Part shown: positions 19,941 to 31,604 of the stretch, piece by piece
How positions within the stretch are numbered: position 1 is the first letter of the stretch
Layout: each line of letters begins with the position of its first letter
Assembly (NCBI GenBank): GCA_037043015.1
Contig: CM073322.1
Location: forward strand, 4,475,601-4,539,600
DNA: 64,000 bases
Origin: Bryum argenteum
Taxonomy: Eukaryota; Streptophyta; Bryopsida; Bryales; Bryaceae
Direction of reading: 5' to 3'
Made by a program: the position numbers and the translations under genes
The notes under the pieces: model-generated
The model's input: only the letters and a program-made list of their open reading frames with translations
What the model was told of the DNA's origin: nothing
Databases searched by the model: none

Positions 19941-22900
19941 ACTTCAACTTGTGGAAGTTCAAGATGAACTTGGCCCTCTCTTCCATGGACTTGTGGGAGA
20001 TTGTTGAAGGCACGGAGGAGGCTCCACCATCTGATGCAAGTGACAAGGACAAGAAGGACTACCAAAGGAGGGTGAGGAAGGCCATGTCCATGATTGGGCT
20101 CAATTTGGTGGATGCCCAACTTGCTCACATCAAGAGTTGCAAAGGACCAGCGGAAGCATGGAGGGTGCTTTGCAACATTCATGAGACAAGAAGTTTGGCC
20201 AACATCCTCTTCTTGAGGCGCAAGTTCTTCACAATCAAGATGGAGGAAGGCGCTGACTTGTTGGAGCACATCAACAACATCAAGGCACTCGCCGATCAGC
20301 TTGAGGTTGCTTGGAAGTGCCCATGAGGGAGGACGATATAGTGATGACGTTGTTGGATAGCTTGCCACCTTCATTTGAGAGTTTGATCACCGCTTTAGAG
20401 ACCTTAAACCTTGCTGACCTTACAATGGAGTTTGTGGTGTCAAGGTTGATGCATGAAGTGTCCAAGCGGAAGGAGAAGGGTGCTCAAAGTGGTGAGGCAG
20501 CGTTGGTGGGCGGCCCAAAACAAAGCGAGGATGCAAATGGCCCAAGGTTGTGCTTCAATTGTGGCAAACCAGGCCACATTGCAAGGCATTGCTTCTTAAA
20601 CAAGAAGAAGGAGAAGGAGAGTGCAAACCTAGCAAGCAACAAAGACAATGGAGAGGACTATGCGTTTCTAAGCGCCTTTGTTGCAAGCAAGGTGGAGAAA
20701 GATGAGGAGCATGCTATGGCAATCAACGATGGAGATGACAACACCATGGCCACGTGGGTCATGGATTCGGGAGCCACCAAACACATGACGCCGCATAGGG
20801 CAGCGTTCCAAACGTACGAGGTAATTTCACCACCACGCAATGTGCACTTGGGAGATGATAGCATTGTGCATGCGGTTGGTGTTGGTACAATTGTTGAGGA
20901 GGTGATGGTGATGGGAGTGAAGCACAAGATCCACATGAAGGAGGTGCTCCATATTCCTAAGTTCAAGAGGAACTTGATTTCGGTTGTAAAACTTGCTTTA
21001 AACGGTTTAAAGGTAGAATTTGATGATGATGCATGCCTTGTGAGGGCAGCCAATAGGAAGGTGATTGCTAGATTGCCTAGAGTGAGGAGTTTGTATGAAA
21101 TGCCCTTATCCATGCATGAAATGGCAAATGTGGCGCTTCCAATGCCACAATCAGCGCCTTTGGAGCTATGGCATAGACGCCTTGGGCATTTGAATGAGAA
21201 GAGTGTCAAGGCTCTTGAAAGCATGGTGAATGGCATGCAAATCAAGGATGGTGCATCAAATTCAGCGCTTTGTGAGGTTGCATTGAAGGCAAGCTTTCAA
21301 GGACTCCATTTCCAAGTGAGGGAGGTCATCTCCATCAGCAAGCCATTGGAGTTGATTCATTCGGATGTGTGTGGTCCATTCAAGACCATTTCCATGGGTG
21401 GTTGCTTGTATTTTGTGTCCTTCATAGATGACTTCTCTCGAAAGGTGTGGGTGTATGTGTTGAAGTCCAAGGGAGAGGTGTTTGCCAAGTTTGTGGAGTT
21501 CAAGGCGCTTGTGGAGAAGCAATCGGACCACAAGATCAAGGCGTTTCGATCCGACAATGGAGGGGAGTTCACTTCCAAGGCGTTTGAGCGCTTCTTTCAA
21601 GCACATGGCATTGATAGGCAACTATCAACACCCTACACACCACAACAAAATGGAGTGGCGGAGCGTGCAAACCGCACAATTGTGGAGATGGCAAGGAGCA
21701 TGCTACACCACCAAAACCTCAACAAGAACCTTTGGGGCGGAAGCGGTGGTTACAAATGTGTGCTGACACGAAATAGGTGCCCAACAAGCGCAACTTGTTG
21801 GTAAGACACCCATCTTGAGGCATGGAGTGGTAGGAGGCCTTCCATCGCACACATGCGTGTATTTGGTTGTATTGCTTATGCAAAGGTGCCGGATGAGAAG
21901 AGGACTAAACTTGATGCAAAGGGCACAAGGTTTTTGTTCCTTGGTTATTGTGAAGGCACCAAGGCATATAGGTTGATGTGTTTGGAGACTAAGAAGATCC
22001 TCAAGTGTCGTGATGTGGTGTTTGCGGAGGACGCTACTTGTGCGGATGCAAATGTGGAGATGCATCCAAGTGGGAGTTTGGAGCCACCTACGGTGATTGT
22101 AGTGGATGCACCTCCAATTTCAGCGCCGCTTGCTCGAAGTTGAAGAAGAGCAGAAAAAACAAGAGGAGGAGGTTGTGGAGGAGAGACACAAACCACAAGA
22201 TGAGGAGATTGGAGGGGCAAATCACACAAGGTTCAAGGTACCCCACAAGGGAGAGGCGGCCGCTTGGCGATTGGTGGATGAACCACATTCTCCCACCACC
22301 TAGTGAGGTAAACGTGCAAATGTGGCTTGTTTTCATGATCCTTTAACTTTGGGTGATGCTTTGCAAAGTGTAGATGCAAGCAAGTGGGAGTTGGCCATGC
22401 AAGAGGAGTATGCATCTCTAATGGCCAATGGCACATGGGAGTTGGCCCCATTGCCAAAAGGCCGCAAAAGTGTTGGTTGTAAGTGGGTGTTTAGGACCAA
22501 GAGGGATGCACAAGGCAACGTGGTGCGTTACAAGGCACGCTTGGTGGCAAGGGGCTTCTCTCAAGTGGAGGGTGTGGATTTCCATGAGACCTTTGCACCC
22601 GCGGCCTTCAAAACACCCACCATACACGATGCATGTTGGCGATTGGGGCAGCCATGGACTTGGAGATTCACCAAATGGATGTCAAGACGGCGTTCTTGAA
22701 TGGTAAGTTGAAGGAGGACATCTACATGGACCAGCCCCTTGGCTTTGTGGAGGAGGGCACCCAACACCTTGTTTGCGGGCTCAAGAAGTCGTTATTCGGG
22801 CTCAAGCAATCTCCAAGGGCGTGGTACCAAAGGATTGACTTGTTCTTCACGAAAGAAGGCTTTTCTAGAAGCCATGCGGATCACTCCTTGTATGTGAAGC

Positions 22901-23918
22901 AAACAAGGGAGTTCTTGTTGATTGTGATCATCTATGTTGATGATTTGATTATCTTGGCTAGTGATGATGCGGTGTTGCAGTGGTTGAAGGCCAAGCTTGA
23001 GAGAGTTTGAGATGAGTGATCTTGGGCCTTTGGAGTTTTGCCTTGGTGTTGCATTTGAGCGCAATCGCAGCCGCACCGCACTATCACCATGAGCCAAGGC
23101 AAGTACATCGAGGAGGTGCTCAGCGGTTCAACATGGAGGAATGCAAAGTATTGGCACCCCTCTTGATGTGAAGGGGTCATTGTTGAAGCTTTCGGATGAG
23201 GAGTTCAAGGAGGTTGAAGAAGAGATGAAGGCCATTCCATACAACTCAAAATGCCACAATTGGTCGTTGATGTATGCAATGGTGGCCACAAGGGCTGACC
23301 TTGCATTTCCGGTGAGCATGGTGAGCCAATTCAATGGCAAAATCTGGTCCTCAACATTGGATGGCGGTAAAACGCATCTTGAGGTACTTGAAAGGCACCA
23401 TTGATTACAAGTTGTGCCTTGGAGGTAAAGACCTTGAGTTGAAGGGGTATTGTGATGCGGATTGGGCGGGTGATGTGAATGAGCGCCGATCCACGATTTC
23501 GGTATGCTCATTCTTTGTAGGAGATGGCGCAATCTCGTGGAATTGCAAGAGGCAACCCACAAAGCGGTGTCTACTACGGAGGCGGAATACATGGCAACGA
23601 GCCATTGCTTGAAGGAGGCATTGTGGCTGCGGCAACTATTGGAGGATGTTGGATTTGTGCGAGGGAGCCACGAGCATCATGTGCGACAACCAAGGGTGTA
23701 TTGCTCTTGCAAAGGATCCGAAGCACCACTCAAAACAATGGCACATGTGCAACACCATTTCATTCGAGAGAAGTTGGAGGATGGAGAGGTGAGCTTGTGG
23801 TATTGCTCAAATGGAGGATATGGTGGGTGATGTGTTGACCAAGGCGCTTACTAAGGTGAGGCACGAGAAGCTCTTAGGCGATGGGATTGCGAGGTGGTAA
23901 CTACTCGCAAAGTGGGAG
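19941..23918 (+). pseudogene. FamA gag-pol, heavily broken copy
   Basis: Recognisable: NLWKFKMNLAL, CFNCGKPGHIARHC near 20560, DSGATKHMTPHR near 20765, LWHRRLGHLNEK near 21165, HSDVCGPF near 21357, SDNGGEF near 21550, NGVAERANRTIVEM near 21650, RT motifs from about 22400 (ARLVARGFSQVEGVDF) to the YVDDLIILAS box near 22935, and RNase H DADWAGDVNERRST near 23455. Short stretches that do not belong to gag-pol are scattered through it, some recognisable from other repeats in this window. About ten or more breaks. Confidence 0.88.
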
Positions 23919-24309
23919 TGTTGAAGAATAGATTGCTCGTAGTTTATAAGAGCAATTAGTTATTAGAGTATGTTAGAGTATATATATGGAAGCTTATACT
24001 TAGTATTCTAGAGTGTGGAAAGGGGCTGGTCGTAAAAGCAATAGTGAGGGAGAGGAAGACCAGCCCACTTTGTTGACTTTAGGAGGCGAGTAGGTGGTGG
24101 CAAAGACTAAAGGGGCACACATGTGAACCATGTGGGCCAAAGGCACTTGGAAAATGTACAAGAAGGCACTAGGAAGGTGCCAATAAGGAAGTATAAGTAA
24201 AGGCCTTTGCTAGAAGGCAATATCTCATTTTTCAAGCATTCATTGCTCTACTTGATTTGTAAGCTTTGAGTGTGTTGTATTCTCTCTCTTCCTCTATTGA
24301 ATCTCAATA
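23919..24309 (+). repeat. FamA LTR (3')
   Basis: 391 bp after the polypurine tract, ending CTCAATA at a FamB leader (GATTTGCACTCC). The reciprocal antisense junction is at 45781. Confidence 0.93.
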
Positions 24310-24331
24310 GATTTGCACTCCTTGGAGCATT

Positions 24332-24720
24332 GGAGGTGCATTTGGAGCCATTTGGAGGTGTTTGCAACCATTTGAATGTGTTTTGAGGTGATTTGGAGCC
24401 ATTTGGAGGTGTTAGCAACCATTTGGGGCTTTGGAGGTGCATTTGGAGCCATTTGGAGGTGTTTGCAACCATTTGAATGTGTTTTGAGGTGATTTGGAGC
24501 CATTTGGAGGTGTTTGCAACCATTTGGGGCTTTGGAGGTGCATTTGGAGCCATTTGGAGGTGTGTGCAACCACTTGGAGGTGCTTGCAACCATTTGGAGC
24601 TTTGGAGTTGTACTTGGAGCCATTTGGAGGTGTTTGGAGGTGATCTGAGGCATTTGGAGGCAATTGGAGCATTTTGGAGGTGTTTGGAGGTCTCTTGAAG
24701 GCATTGGAGGATTGTGAGCT
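24332..24720 (+). repeat. Leader minisatellite with ~101 bp higher-order unit
   Basis: Units starting GGAGGTGCATTTGGAGCC recur near 24332, 24433 and 24534, a period of about 101 bp built from smaller TTTGGAG units. The antisense counterpart is 45380-45780. Confidence 0.75.
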
Positions 24721-25468
24721 TCCCTTGGAGGTGGTTAGAGTGTTTCTAACACATGAAGGGGCTGATTTGAGCATTTGTTTTGCATGTGTTTCTAACACAA
24801 GGGGCTGATTTGAGCATTTGTGGTGCATGTGTGCACACAAGGGGCTGATTTGAGCATTTGTGGTGCAAGAGAGGTGTCTTGAGGCTCCTAAGTTGAGATT
24901 TGAGTGATTTGAGGTTCATGAAGCTTATTTGACATTGATTGAGGGCTGATCTAGTGTAGGGAGTGCACAAGTGCTCATTTGGAAGCATTGTAGGCTGATT
25001 TGAGTGCTTAGAGGTGCACATTCACCTTGTGTGTGTAGTAGACATCTAGATCTAGTATTTGGAGGTCAAATAGCTTGAGTTTGATCAACTTTGAGTGGGA
25101 GCAAGTGGATCTTGCTTGTTTGAGTGATTTGTTGATTTAGAAGCTTCTTTGACATAGATTGAGGGCTGATCTAGTGTAGGGAGTGCACAAGTGCTCATTT
25201 GGAGGCATTGAGGGCTGATTTGAGTGATTTGAGGTGCATATACACCTTGTGAGTGTGGAGAAAGCCTAGATCTAGGATTTGGACGTCAAAGAGCTTGAGT
25301 GTGATTTGATTTGAGTGGGAGCAAGTGGATCTTGCTTGTTTGAGTGTTGGAGGGGCTTATTGTGCATTGTTTTGTGCACAAGTGTGTTTGCACACTCCAA
25401 GAGGGCTGATTTGAGTGTTTGAAGCTAGATTTGAGTGCTTGGTGTTAGGGCTGCGTTTGTGCTTTGCC

Positions 25469-26179
25469 ATGGCTTCCTTGGAGGGTGAGCGTGTTAGGGA
25501 TGTTGAGAAGTTCAATGGCACCAACTTCAACTTGTGGAAGTTCAAGATGAACTTGGCACTCGATTCCATGGACTTGTGGGAGATTGTTGAAGGCACGGAG
25601 GAGGCACCACCATCTCATGCAAGTGACAAGGACAAGAAGGAGTACCAAAGGAGGGTGAGGAAGGCCATGTCCATGATTGGGCTCAATTTGGTGGATGCGC
25701 AACTTGCTCACATCAAGAGTTGCAAAGGACCAGCGGAAGCATGGAGGGTACTTTGTAACATCCATGAGACAAAAAGCTTGTCCAACATACTCTTCTTGAG
25801 GCGCAAGTTCTTCACAATCAAGATGGAAGAAGGGGCTGACTTGTTGGAGCACATCAACAACATCAAGGCACTTGCGGATCAACTTGCTTGCTTGGATGTG
25901 CCCATGAAGGAGGAGGATATTGTTATGACATTGCTTGATAGTCTCCCATCTTCATTTGAGCACTTGATAACGGCTTTAGAGACCTTGCAACTTGCTGACC
26001 TTAAGATGGAGTTTGTGGTGTCAAGGTTGATGCATGAAGTGTCCAAGAGGAAGGAGAGGGGTGCTCAAAGTGGTGAGGAAGCCTTGGTGGCGGCTCAAAA
26101 CAAAGGGAGGATGCAAAATGGGCCAAGGACGTGCTTCAATTGTGGCAAACCGGGCCACATTGCAAGGTATTGCTTCCAA
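25469..26179 (+). pseudogene. FamB gag fragment
   Basis: Gag domain with NFNLWKFKMNLALDSMDLWEI and the CCHC knuckle at its end. The downstream part is replaced by the inserted antisense LTR. Close to the gag at 3239. Confidence 0.88.
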
Positions 26180-26489
26180 TATTGAAGCTCAATAGAGAGA
26201 GAGAAGGAATACAAACAATCAAAGCTTACAAACAAGTAGAGCAATGAATGCTTGAATGAGATGCATACTCATTCCAAGCCCTTGCTTATATATCCATAGG
26301 TAGGCACATGGTGCTACAAACAATATGGGATAACCGAGAGGCTAAGGCCTCTCTCCACTCTCTAAGGCTCTTAGGACCAGCCCTCTTCACACACTCTAGA
26401 GGACTAAGACCTAGCCTCTATACCTTACATAAATACACTCTAATAACTATTAGATGCTCTTATAACTACGAGCAATCTAATCTTCAACA
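26180..26489 (-). repeat. FamB LTR variant B-b (antisense 3')
   Basis: 310 bp, TATTGAAGCTC...CTTCAACA, followed by antisense polypurine tract CTCCCACTTT. Confidence 0.93.
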
Positions 26490-26511
26490 CTCCCACTTTG
26501 CGAGTAGTTAC

Positions 26512-26942
26512 TGTTAGAGATTAGGTTGCTCGTAGTTTATAAGAGCAACTAATAGTTATTAGAGTTGTTGAAGAATAGATTGCTCGTAGTTTATAAGAGC
26601 AATTAGTACTTGTTAGAGTATATATATATGGAAGCTTATACTTAGTATTCTAGAGTGTGAAAAGGGGCTGGTCGTAAGAGCAATAGTGAGGGGAGAGAAG
26701 ACCAAAAGCCCTCTTTGACTTTTTAGGAGGCAAAGTAGGTGGTGGCAAAGACTAAAGGGGCACACATGTGGGTCAAAGGCACTTGGAAAATGTACAAGAA
26801 GCCACTATGAAGGTGCCTATAAGGAAGTATAAGTAAAGGCCTTTGTTAGAAGGCAATATCTCATTTTCAAGCATTCATTGCTCTACTTGTTTGTAAGCTT
26901 TGAGTGTGTGTATTCTCTCTCTTCCTCTATTGAATCTCAATA
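26512..26942 (+). repeat. Composite B/A solo LTR with GTTAC target duplication
   Basis: The first 54 bases are the start of a FamB B-a LTR; from 26566 a complete FamA LTR follows to ...CAATA at 26942. GTTAC stands immediately left (26507-26511) and right (26943-26947), and the antisense FamB pol end continues across it. The composite therefore behaves as one inserted unit that began with a FamB end and finished with a FamA end. Confidence 0.82.
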
Positions 26943-29900
26943 GTTACCTCCTCGCAATCCCATCGCCTTTGTTAGCTTCTCGTGCCTCACCTTAGCTTAG
27001 CAAGACAAGTCAACACATCATCCACACCATCTCCTCCGTTGGACAATACCACATGCTTACTTCTCCATCCTCCACCTTCTCTCGAATGAAGTGGTGTTGC
27101 ACATCAATGTGTGGTGTAGACGAGAGTGGTGGTGCTTGGGATCCTTGGCAAGCGCAATACACCCTTGGTTGTCGCACATGATCCTCGTGGCTCCTCTTTG
27201 CACCAATCCAACATCCTCCAATAGTTGCCGCAGCCACAATGCCTCCTTCAAGCAATGGCTTGTTGCCATATACTCTGCCTCCGTAGTAGACACCGCTATC
27301 GTGGGTTGCCTCTTGCAATTCCACGAGATTGCACCATCTCCTACAAAGAACACATACCCCGTAGTGGACCGGCGCTCATTCAAATCACCCGCCCAATCCG
27401 CATCGCAATATCCTCTCAATTCAATGTCCTTACCACCAAAGCACAATTTGTAGTCAATGGTGCCTTTCAAGTACCTCAAGATGCGTTTTACCGCCATCCA
27501 ATGTTGAGGACCAGCCTTTGCCATGAATTGGCTCACCATGCTCACCGGAAATGCAAGGTCAGCCCTTGTGGCCACCATTGCATACATCAACGACCCCACC
27601 GCTGCCTTGTATGGAATGGCCTTCATCTCTTCTTCAACCTCCTTGAACTCCTCATCCGAAAGCTTCAACAATGACCCCTTCACATCAAGAGGGTGTTCCA
27701 ATGGGCTTGCAATCCTCCATCTTGAACCGCTTTAGCACCTCTTCAATGTACTTGCTTTGGCTCATGGTTATGGTGCGTGTGCTGCGATTCCGCTCAAACG
27801 CAACACCAAGGCAAAACTCCAAAGGCCCAAAATCACTCATTTCAAACTCCTTCTCTAGCTTGGCCTTCAACCACCTCAAAATTGAATCATTACTAGCCAA
27901 GATTATCAAATCATCAACATAGATGATCACAATCAACAAGAACTCCCTTGTTTGCTTCACATACAAGGAGTGATCCGCATGGCTTCTAGAGAAGCCTTCG
28001 TTGATGAAGAACAAGTCAATCCTTTGGTACCACGCCCTTGGTGATTGCTTGAGCCCATACAATGACTTCTTGAGCTTGCAAACAAGGTGTTGGGTGCCCT
28101 CCTCCACAAAGCCAAGGGGCTGGTCCATGTAGATGTCCTCCTCCAACTCACCATTCAAGAACGCCGTCTTGACATCCATTTGGTGAATCTCCAAATCCAT
28201 GGCTGCCCCAATCGCCAACATGCATCGTATGGTGGTAAACTTGGCCACGGGCGCAAAGGTATCATGAAAATCAACACCCTCCACTTGAGAGAAACCCCTT
28301 GCCACCAAACGTGCCTTGTAGCGCACCACATTGCCTTGTGCATCTCTCTTGGTCCTAAACACCCACTTACAACCAACACTCTTGCGATCCTTTGGCAATG
28401 GGGCCAATTCCCATGTGTCATTGGCCATAAGAGATGCATACTCCTCTTGCATGGCCAACTCCCACTTGCTTGCATCCACACTTTGCAAGGCATCACCCAA
28501 AGTCAAAGGATCATCAAAACAAGCAACATTTGCATGTTCTACCTCACTTTGTGGTGGAAGAATGTGATTCAACCACCAATCTCCAAGCGGCCGCCTCTCT
28601 CTTGTGGGGTACCTTGTGCCCATTGCACGCTGCCCCTCTCCAATCTCCTCATGTGGTGGTTGTACTTCTTGTCTCTCCTCCACCACCTCCTTCTCTTGCC
28701 TCTCTTGTGTCTCTTCAACAACACGCGCTGAAATTGGAGGTGCATCCACCAAAATCACACTTCGTGGCTCAATACTCCCACTTGGATGCATCTCCACATT
28801 TGCATCTTCACAAGTGGCCTCCTCCGCAAACACCACATCACGACACTTGAGGATCTTCTTAGTCTCCAAACATCAATCTATATGCCTTGGTGCCTTCACA
28901 ATAGCCAAGAAACAAACACTTTGTGCTCTTTGCATCTAGTTTAGTGCGCTTTGCATCCGGCACCTTCGCATATGCAATACATCCAAACACACGCAAGTGT
29001 GTAATAAAGGGCCTCTTACCACTCCACGCCTCTTCGGGTGTCTTTCCAACAAGTGCACTTGTTGGACACCTATTGCGTGTATACACCGCTGTAACCACCG
29101 CTTCCGCCCAAAGGTTCTTGTTGAGGTTTTGGTGGTGTAGCATGCTCCTCGCCATCTCCACAATCGTTCGATTTGCACGTTCCGCCACTCCATTTTGTTG
29201 TGGTGTGTATGGTGTAGATAGTTGCCTTTCGATGCCGTTTTCTTGCAAGAAGTGTTCAAAAGCCTTGGAAGTAAACTCCCCTCCATTGTCGGATCGAAAC
29301 ACCTTGATCTTGTGCTCCGATTGCTTCTCCACAAGAGCCTTGAACTCCACAAACTTGGCAAACACCTCTCCCTTGGACTTCAATACATACACCCACATCT
29401 TCCTAGAGAAATCATCAATAAATGTAACAAAGTACAAGCAACCACCCATTGAAATGCTTTTAAATGGAGCACAAACGTCCGAATGTACCAACTCCAATGG
29501 CTTGCTTGCACGCTGACCTCCCTCACTTGGAAATGGAGTCCTTGAGAGCTTGCCTTCAATGCACCCCTCACAAATCGCTGAATTTGATGCACCATCCTTG
29601 ATTTGCATGCCATTGACCATGCTTTGAAGCGCCTTGACACTCTTCACATTCAAGTGCCCAAGGCGTCGATGCCATAGCTCCAAAGGGGCTGATTGTGGCA
29701 TTTGGTGTGCCACATTTGCCAAATCATGCATGGAGAAGGGCATTTCATACAAATTCCCCTCTCTAGGCAATCTAGCAACCACCTTTCTATCTCTTGCCCT
29801 TACAATGCATGCATCATCATCAAACTCCACCTTTAAACCATTCAAAGCAAGCCTAACAACCGAAATCAAGTTCCTCTTGAACTTGGGGATGTGAAGGACC

Positions 29901-30960
29901 TCCTTCATGTTGATCTTGTGCTTGACTCCCATCACCATCACCTCTTCAACAATGGTTCCCACACCAACCGCATGCACAATGCTATCATCTCCCAAATGCA
30001 CATTGCGTGGTGGTGATAATACTTCATAGGTTTGAAACGCTGCCCTATGCGATGTCATGTGCTTGGTGGCTCCCGAATCCATGATCCACTTGGCCATGGT
30101 GTTGTCATCTCCGTCATTACAAGCAAAAGCATGCTCCTCCTCAATGTGGTAATCGCTTACAACACTTGCGCTTAGAAACGCATAATCCGCCTCATTGTGG
30201 TTGTTGCTTGCAACATTCGCACTCTCCTTCTCCTTCTTGTTGTTTCGAAAACAATACCTTGCAATATGGCCCGGTTTGCCACAATTGAAGCACGTCCTTG
30301 GGCCATTTTGCATCCTCCCTTTGTTTTGGGTGGCCACCAACGCCGCCTCACCACTTTGAGCACCCTTCTCCTTCCTCTTGGACACTTCATGCATCAACCT
30401 AGCCACCACAAACTCCATCTTAAGGTCAGCAAGTTGCAACGTCTCTAATGCCGTGATTAAATGCTCAAATGAAGAAGGCAAGCTATCAAGCAATGTCATC
30501 ACAATGTCTTCCTCTCTCATTGGCACATCCAAGCATGCGAGCTGATCCGCAAGCGCCTTGATGTTGTTGATGTGCTCCAAAAGGTCAGCCCCTTCTTCCA
30601 TCTTGATTGTGAAGAACTTGCGCCTCAAATAGAGAATGTTGGACAAGCTCTTCGTTTCGTGGATGTTGCAAAGTACGCTCCATGCTTCCGCTGGACTCTT
30701 ACAACTCTTGATGTGCGCAAGTTGCGCATCCACCAAGTTGAGCCCGATCATGGACATAGCCTTGCGCACCCGCCTTTGGTACTCCTTCTTGTCCTTCTCA
30801 CTTGCATGAGATGGTGGTGCCTCCTCCGTGCCTTCAACAATCTCCCACAAGTCCATCCCGGAAGAGCGCCAAGTTCATCTTAAACTTCCAAAGGTGGAAG
30901 TTGTTGCCATTGAACTTTTCAAGCACCCTTACACTCTCACCTTCAAAAGAGGCCATCGCT
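26943..30960 (-). pseudogene. FamB-long gag-pol coding region
   Basis: Read on the minus strand from 30960. Gag VRVLEKFNG and MDLWEIVEG, knuckle CFNCGKPGHIARYC near 30260, protease DSGATKHMTSHR near 30080, LWHRRLGHLNVKSVKAL near 29680, integrase HSDVCAPF, SDNGGEF, QQNGVAERANRTIVEM between about 29490 and 29150, HLRVFGCIAYAKVP near 28980, linker VEMHPSGS near 28790, RT ARLVARGFSQVEGVDF near 28290, MDVKTAFLNGELEE near 28160, YVDDLIILAS near 27910, and RNase [16 protein letters not shown] near 27390 and [10 protein letters not shown] near 27280. Long uninterrupted stretches remain; about two or three breaks. Pol makes virus-like-particle enzymes by family knowledge. Confidence 0.93.
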
Positions 30961-31432
30961 AGATACAAACGCTGCCCTTACAACACCAACAACTCAAATC
31001 AACCACCTAAGCACTCAAATCAGCCCCTTAGGAGTGTGCAAACACACTTGTGCACACAACAATGCACAATCAGCCTCTCAAAACTCAAACAAGCAAGATC
31101 CACTTGCTCCCACTCAAATCAAATCACACTCAAGCTATTTGACCTCCAAATGCTAGATCTAGATCTCTCCAACACTCAAAATGTTAGTATGCACCTCAAA
31201 GCACTCAAATCAGCCCCTATTGCACACAAATGAGCACTTGTGCACGCTCTCCACTAGATCAGCCCTCAATCAATGTCAACAAAGCTTCTAGACCTTCAAA
31301 ACACTCAAATCTAAGCTAAGGAGTCTCAAAGCACCACTTTAGCACCACAAATGCACAAATCAGCCCCTTGTGTGCACACATGCACCCCAAGTGTTAGAAT
31401 CAGCCCTCAAAACTTCAAGTGCACTCAAGTAA
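30961..31432 (-). other. FamB-long leader, partial
   Basis: Non-coding on the minus strand, with repeated AATCAGCCC (antisense GGGCTGATT), CAAGCAAGATCCACTTG and GTGCACAAG motifs. Ends abruptly at the plus-strand LTR at 31433. Confidence 0.75.
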
Positions 31433-31604
31433 TGTTAGAGATAGGTTGCTCGTAGTTTAGAAGAGCACCTAATAGTTATAAGAGTATGTTCTAGTAAGGA
31501 ATAGAAGCCAGGTGTTAGTCCTTTAGAGTGTGTGAAGAGGGCTGGTCCTCAGAGCCTTAGAGAGAGAAGAGAGGACTTGGACTCTCGGTTATCCCATATT
31601 GATT
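31433..31604 (+). repeat. Partial FamB LTR variant B-c
   Basis: The first ~172 bases of a B-c LTR (TGTTAGAGATAGG...), passing within the LTR body directly into RT sequence. A non-terminal junction, unlike most in the window. Confidence 0.85.

Larger units (their letters stand above)
19941..24309 (+). mobile_element. FamA gag-pol with FamA 3' LTR, 5' border a FamB LTR
   Basis: Internal region of a FamA element whose left border is a FamB LTR and whose right border is the FamA LTR 23919-24309. Leader and gag N-terminus are absent. All domains from Gag to RNase H are represented, but this is one of the most damaged FamA copies, with about ten or more breaks and several short foreign patches. 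Its inverted relative at 45781-50137 has the same borders and is much better preserved. Confidence 0.9.
24310..26179 (+). mobile_element. FamB leader and gag fragment
   Basis: Leader 24310-25468 with a minisatellite, then gag with an open frame from the ATG of MASLEGERV near 25469 to the knuckle CFNCGKPGHIARYC near 26140. It is cut on the left by a FamA LTR (the first ~100 bases of the leader are missing) and on the right by an antisense FamB LTR at 26180 within the codons just after the knuckle. Remnant of the element that received both insertions. Confidence 0.9.
26180..31432 (-). mobile_element. Antisense FamB-long element, near complete
   Basis: On the minus strand: leader (31432 to about 30960, incomplete), gag-protease-integrase, RT, RNase H, and 3' LTR (26489-26180, variant B-b). 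No matching 5' LTR follows the leader; instead a plus-strand B-c LTR piece begins at 31433. A composite solo LTR (26512-26942) sits inside its 3' end with a GTTAC duplication. Coding content is nearly whole, with about two or three breaks. It is the best example of an enzyme-complete FamB element here. Confidence 0.92.

Noticed and set aside
19886-20326. Gag frames starting with MCVSFDVCILSHPLLSFN
   Set aside because: This start lies in the FamB LTR and is in frame with gag only because of the LTR/gag junction; not a native Gag N-terminus.
24310-24720. CRISPR-like array
   Set aside because: Repeats are contiguous and degenerate without unique spacers, and the setting is a eukaryotic element leader.
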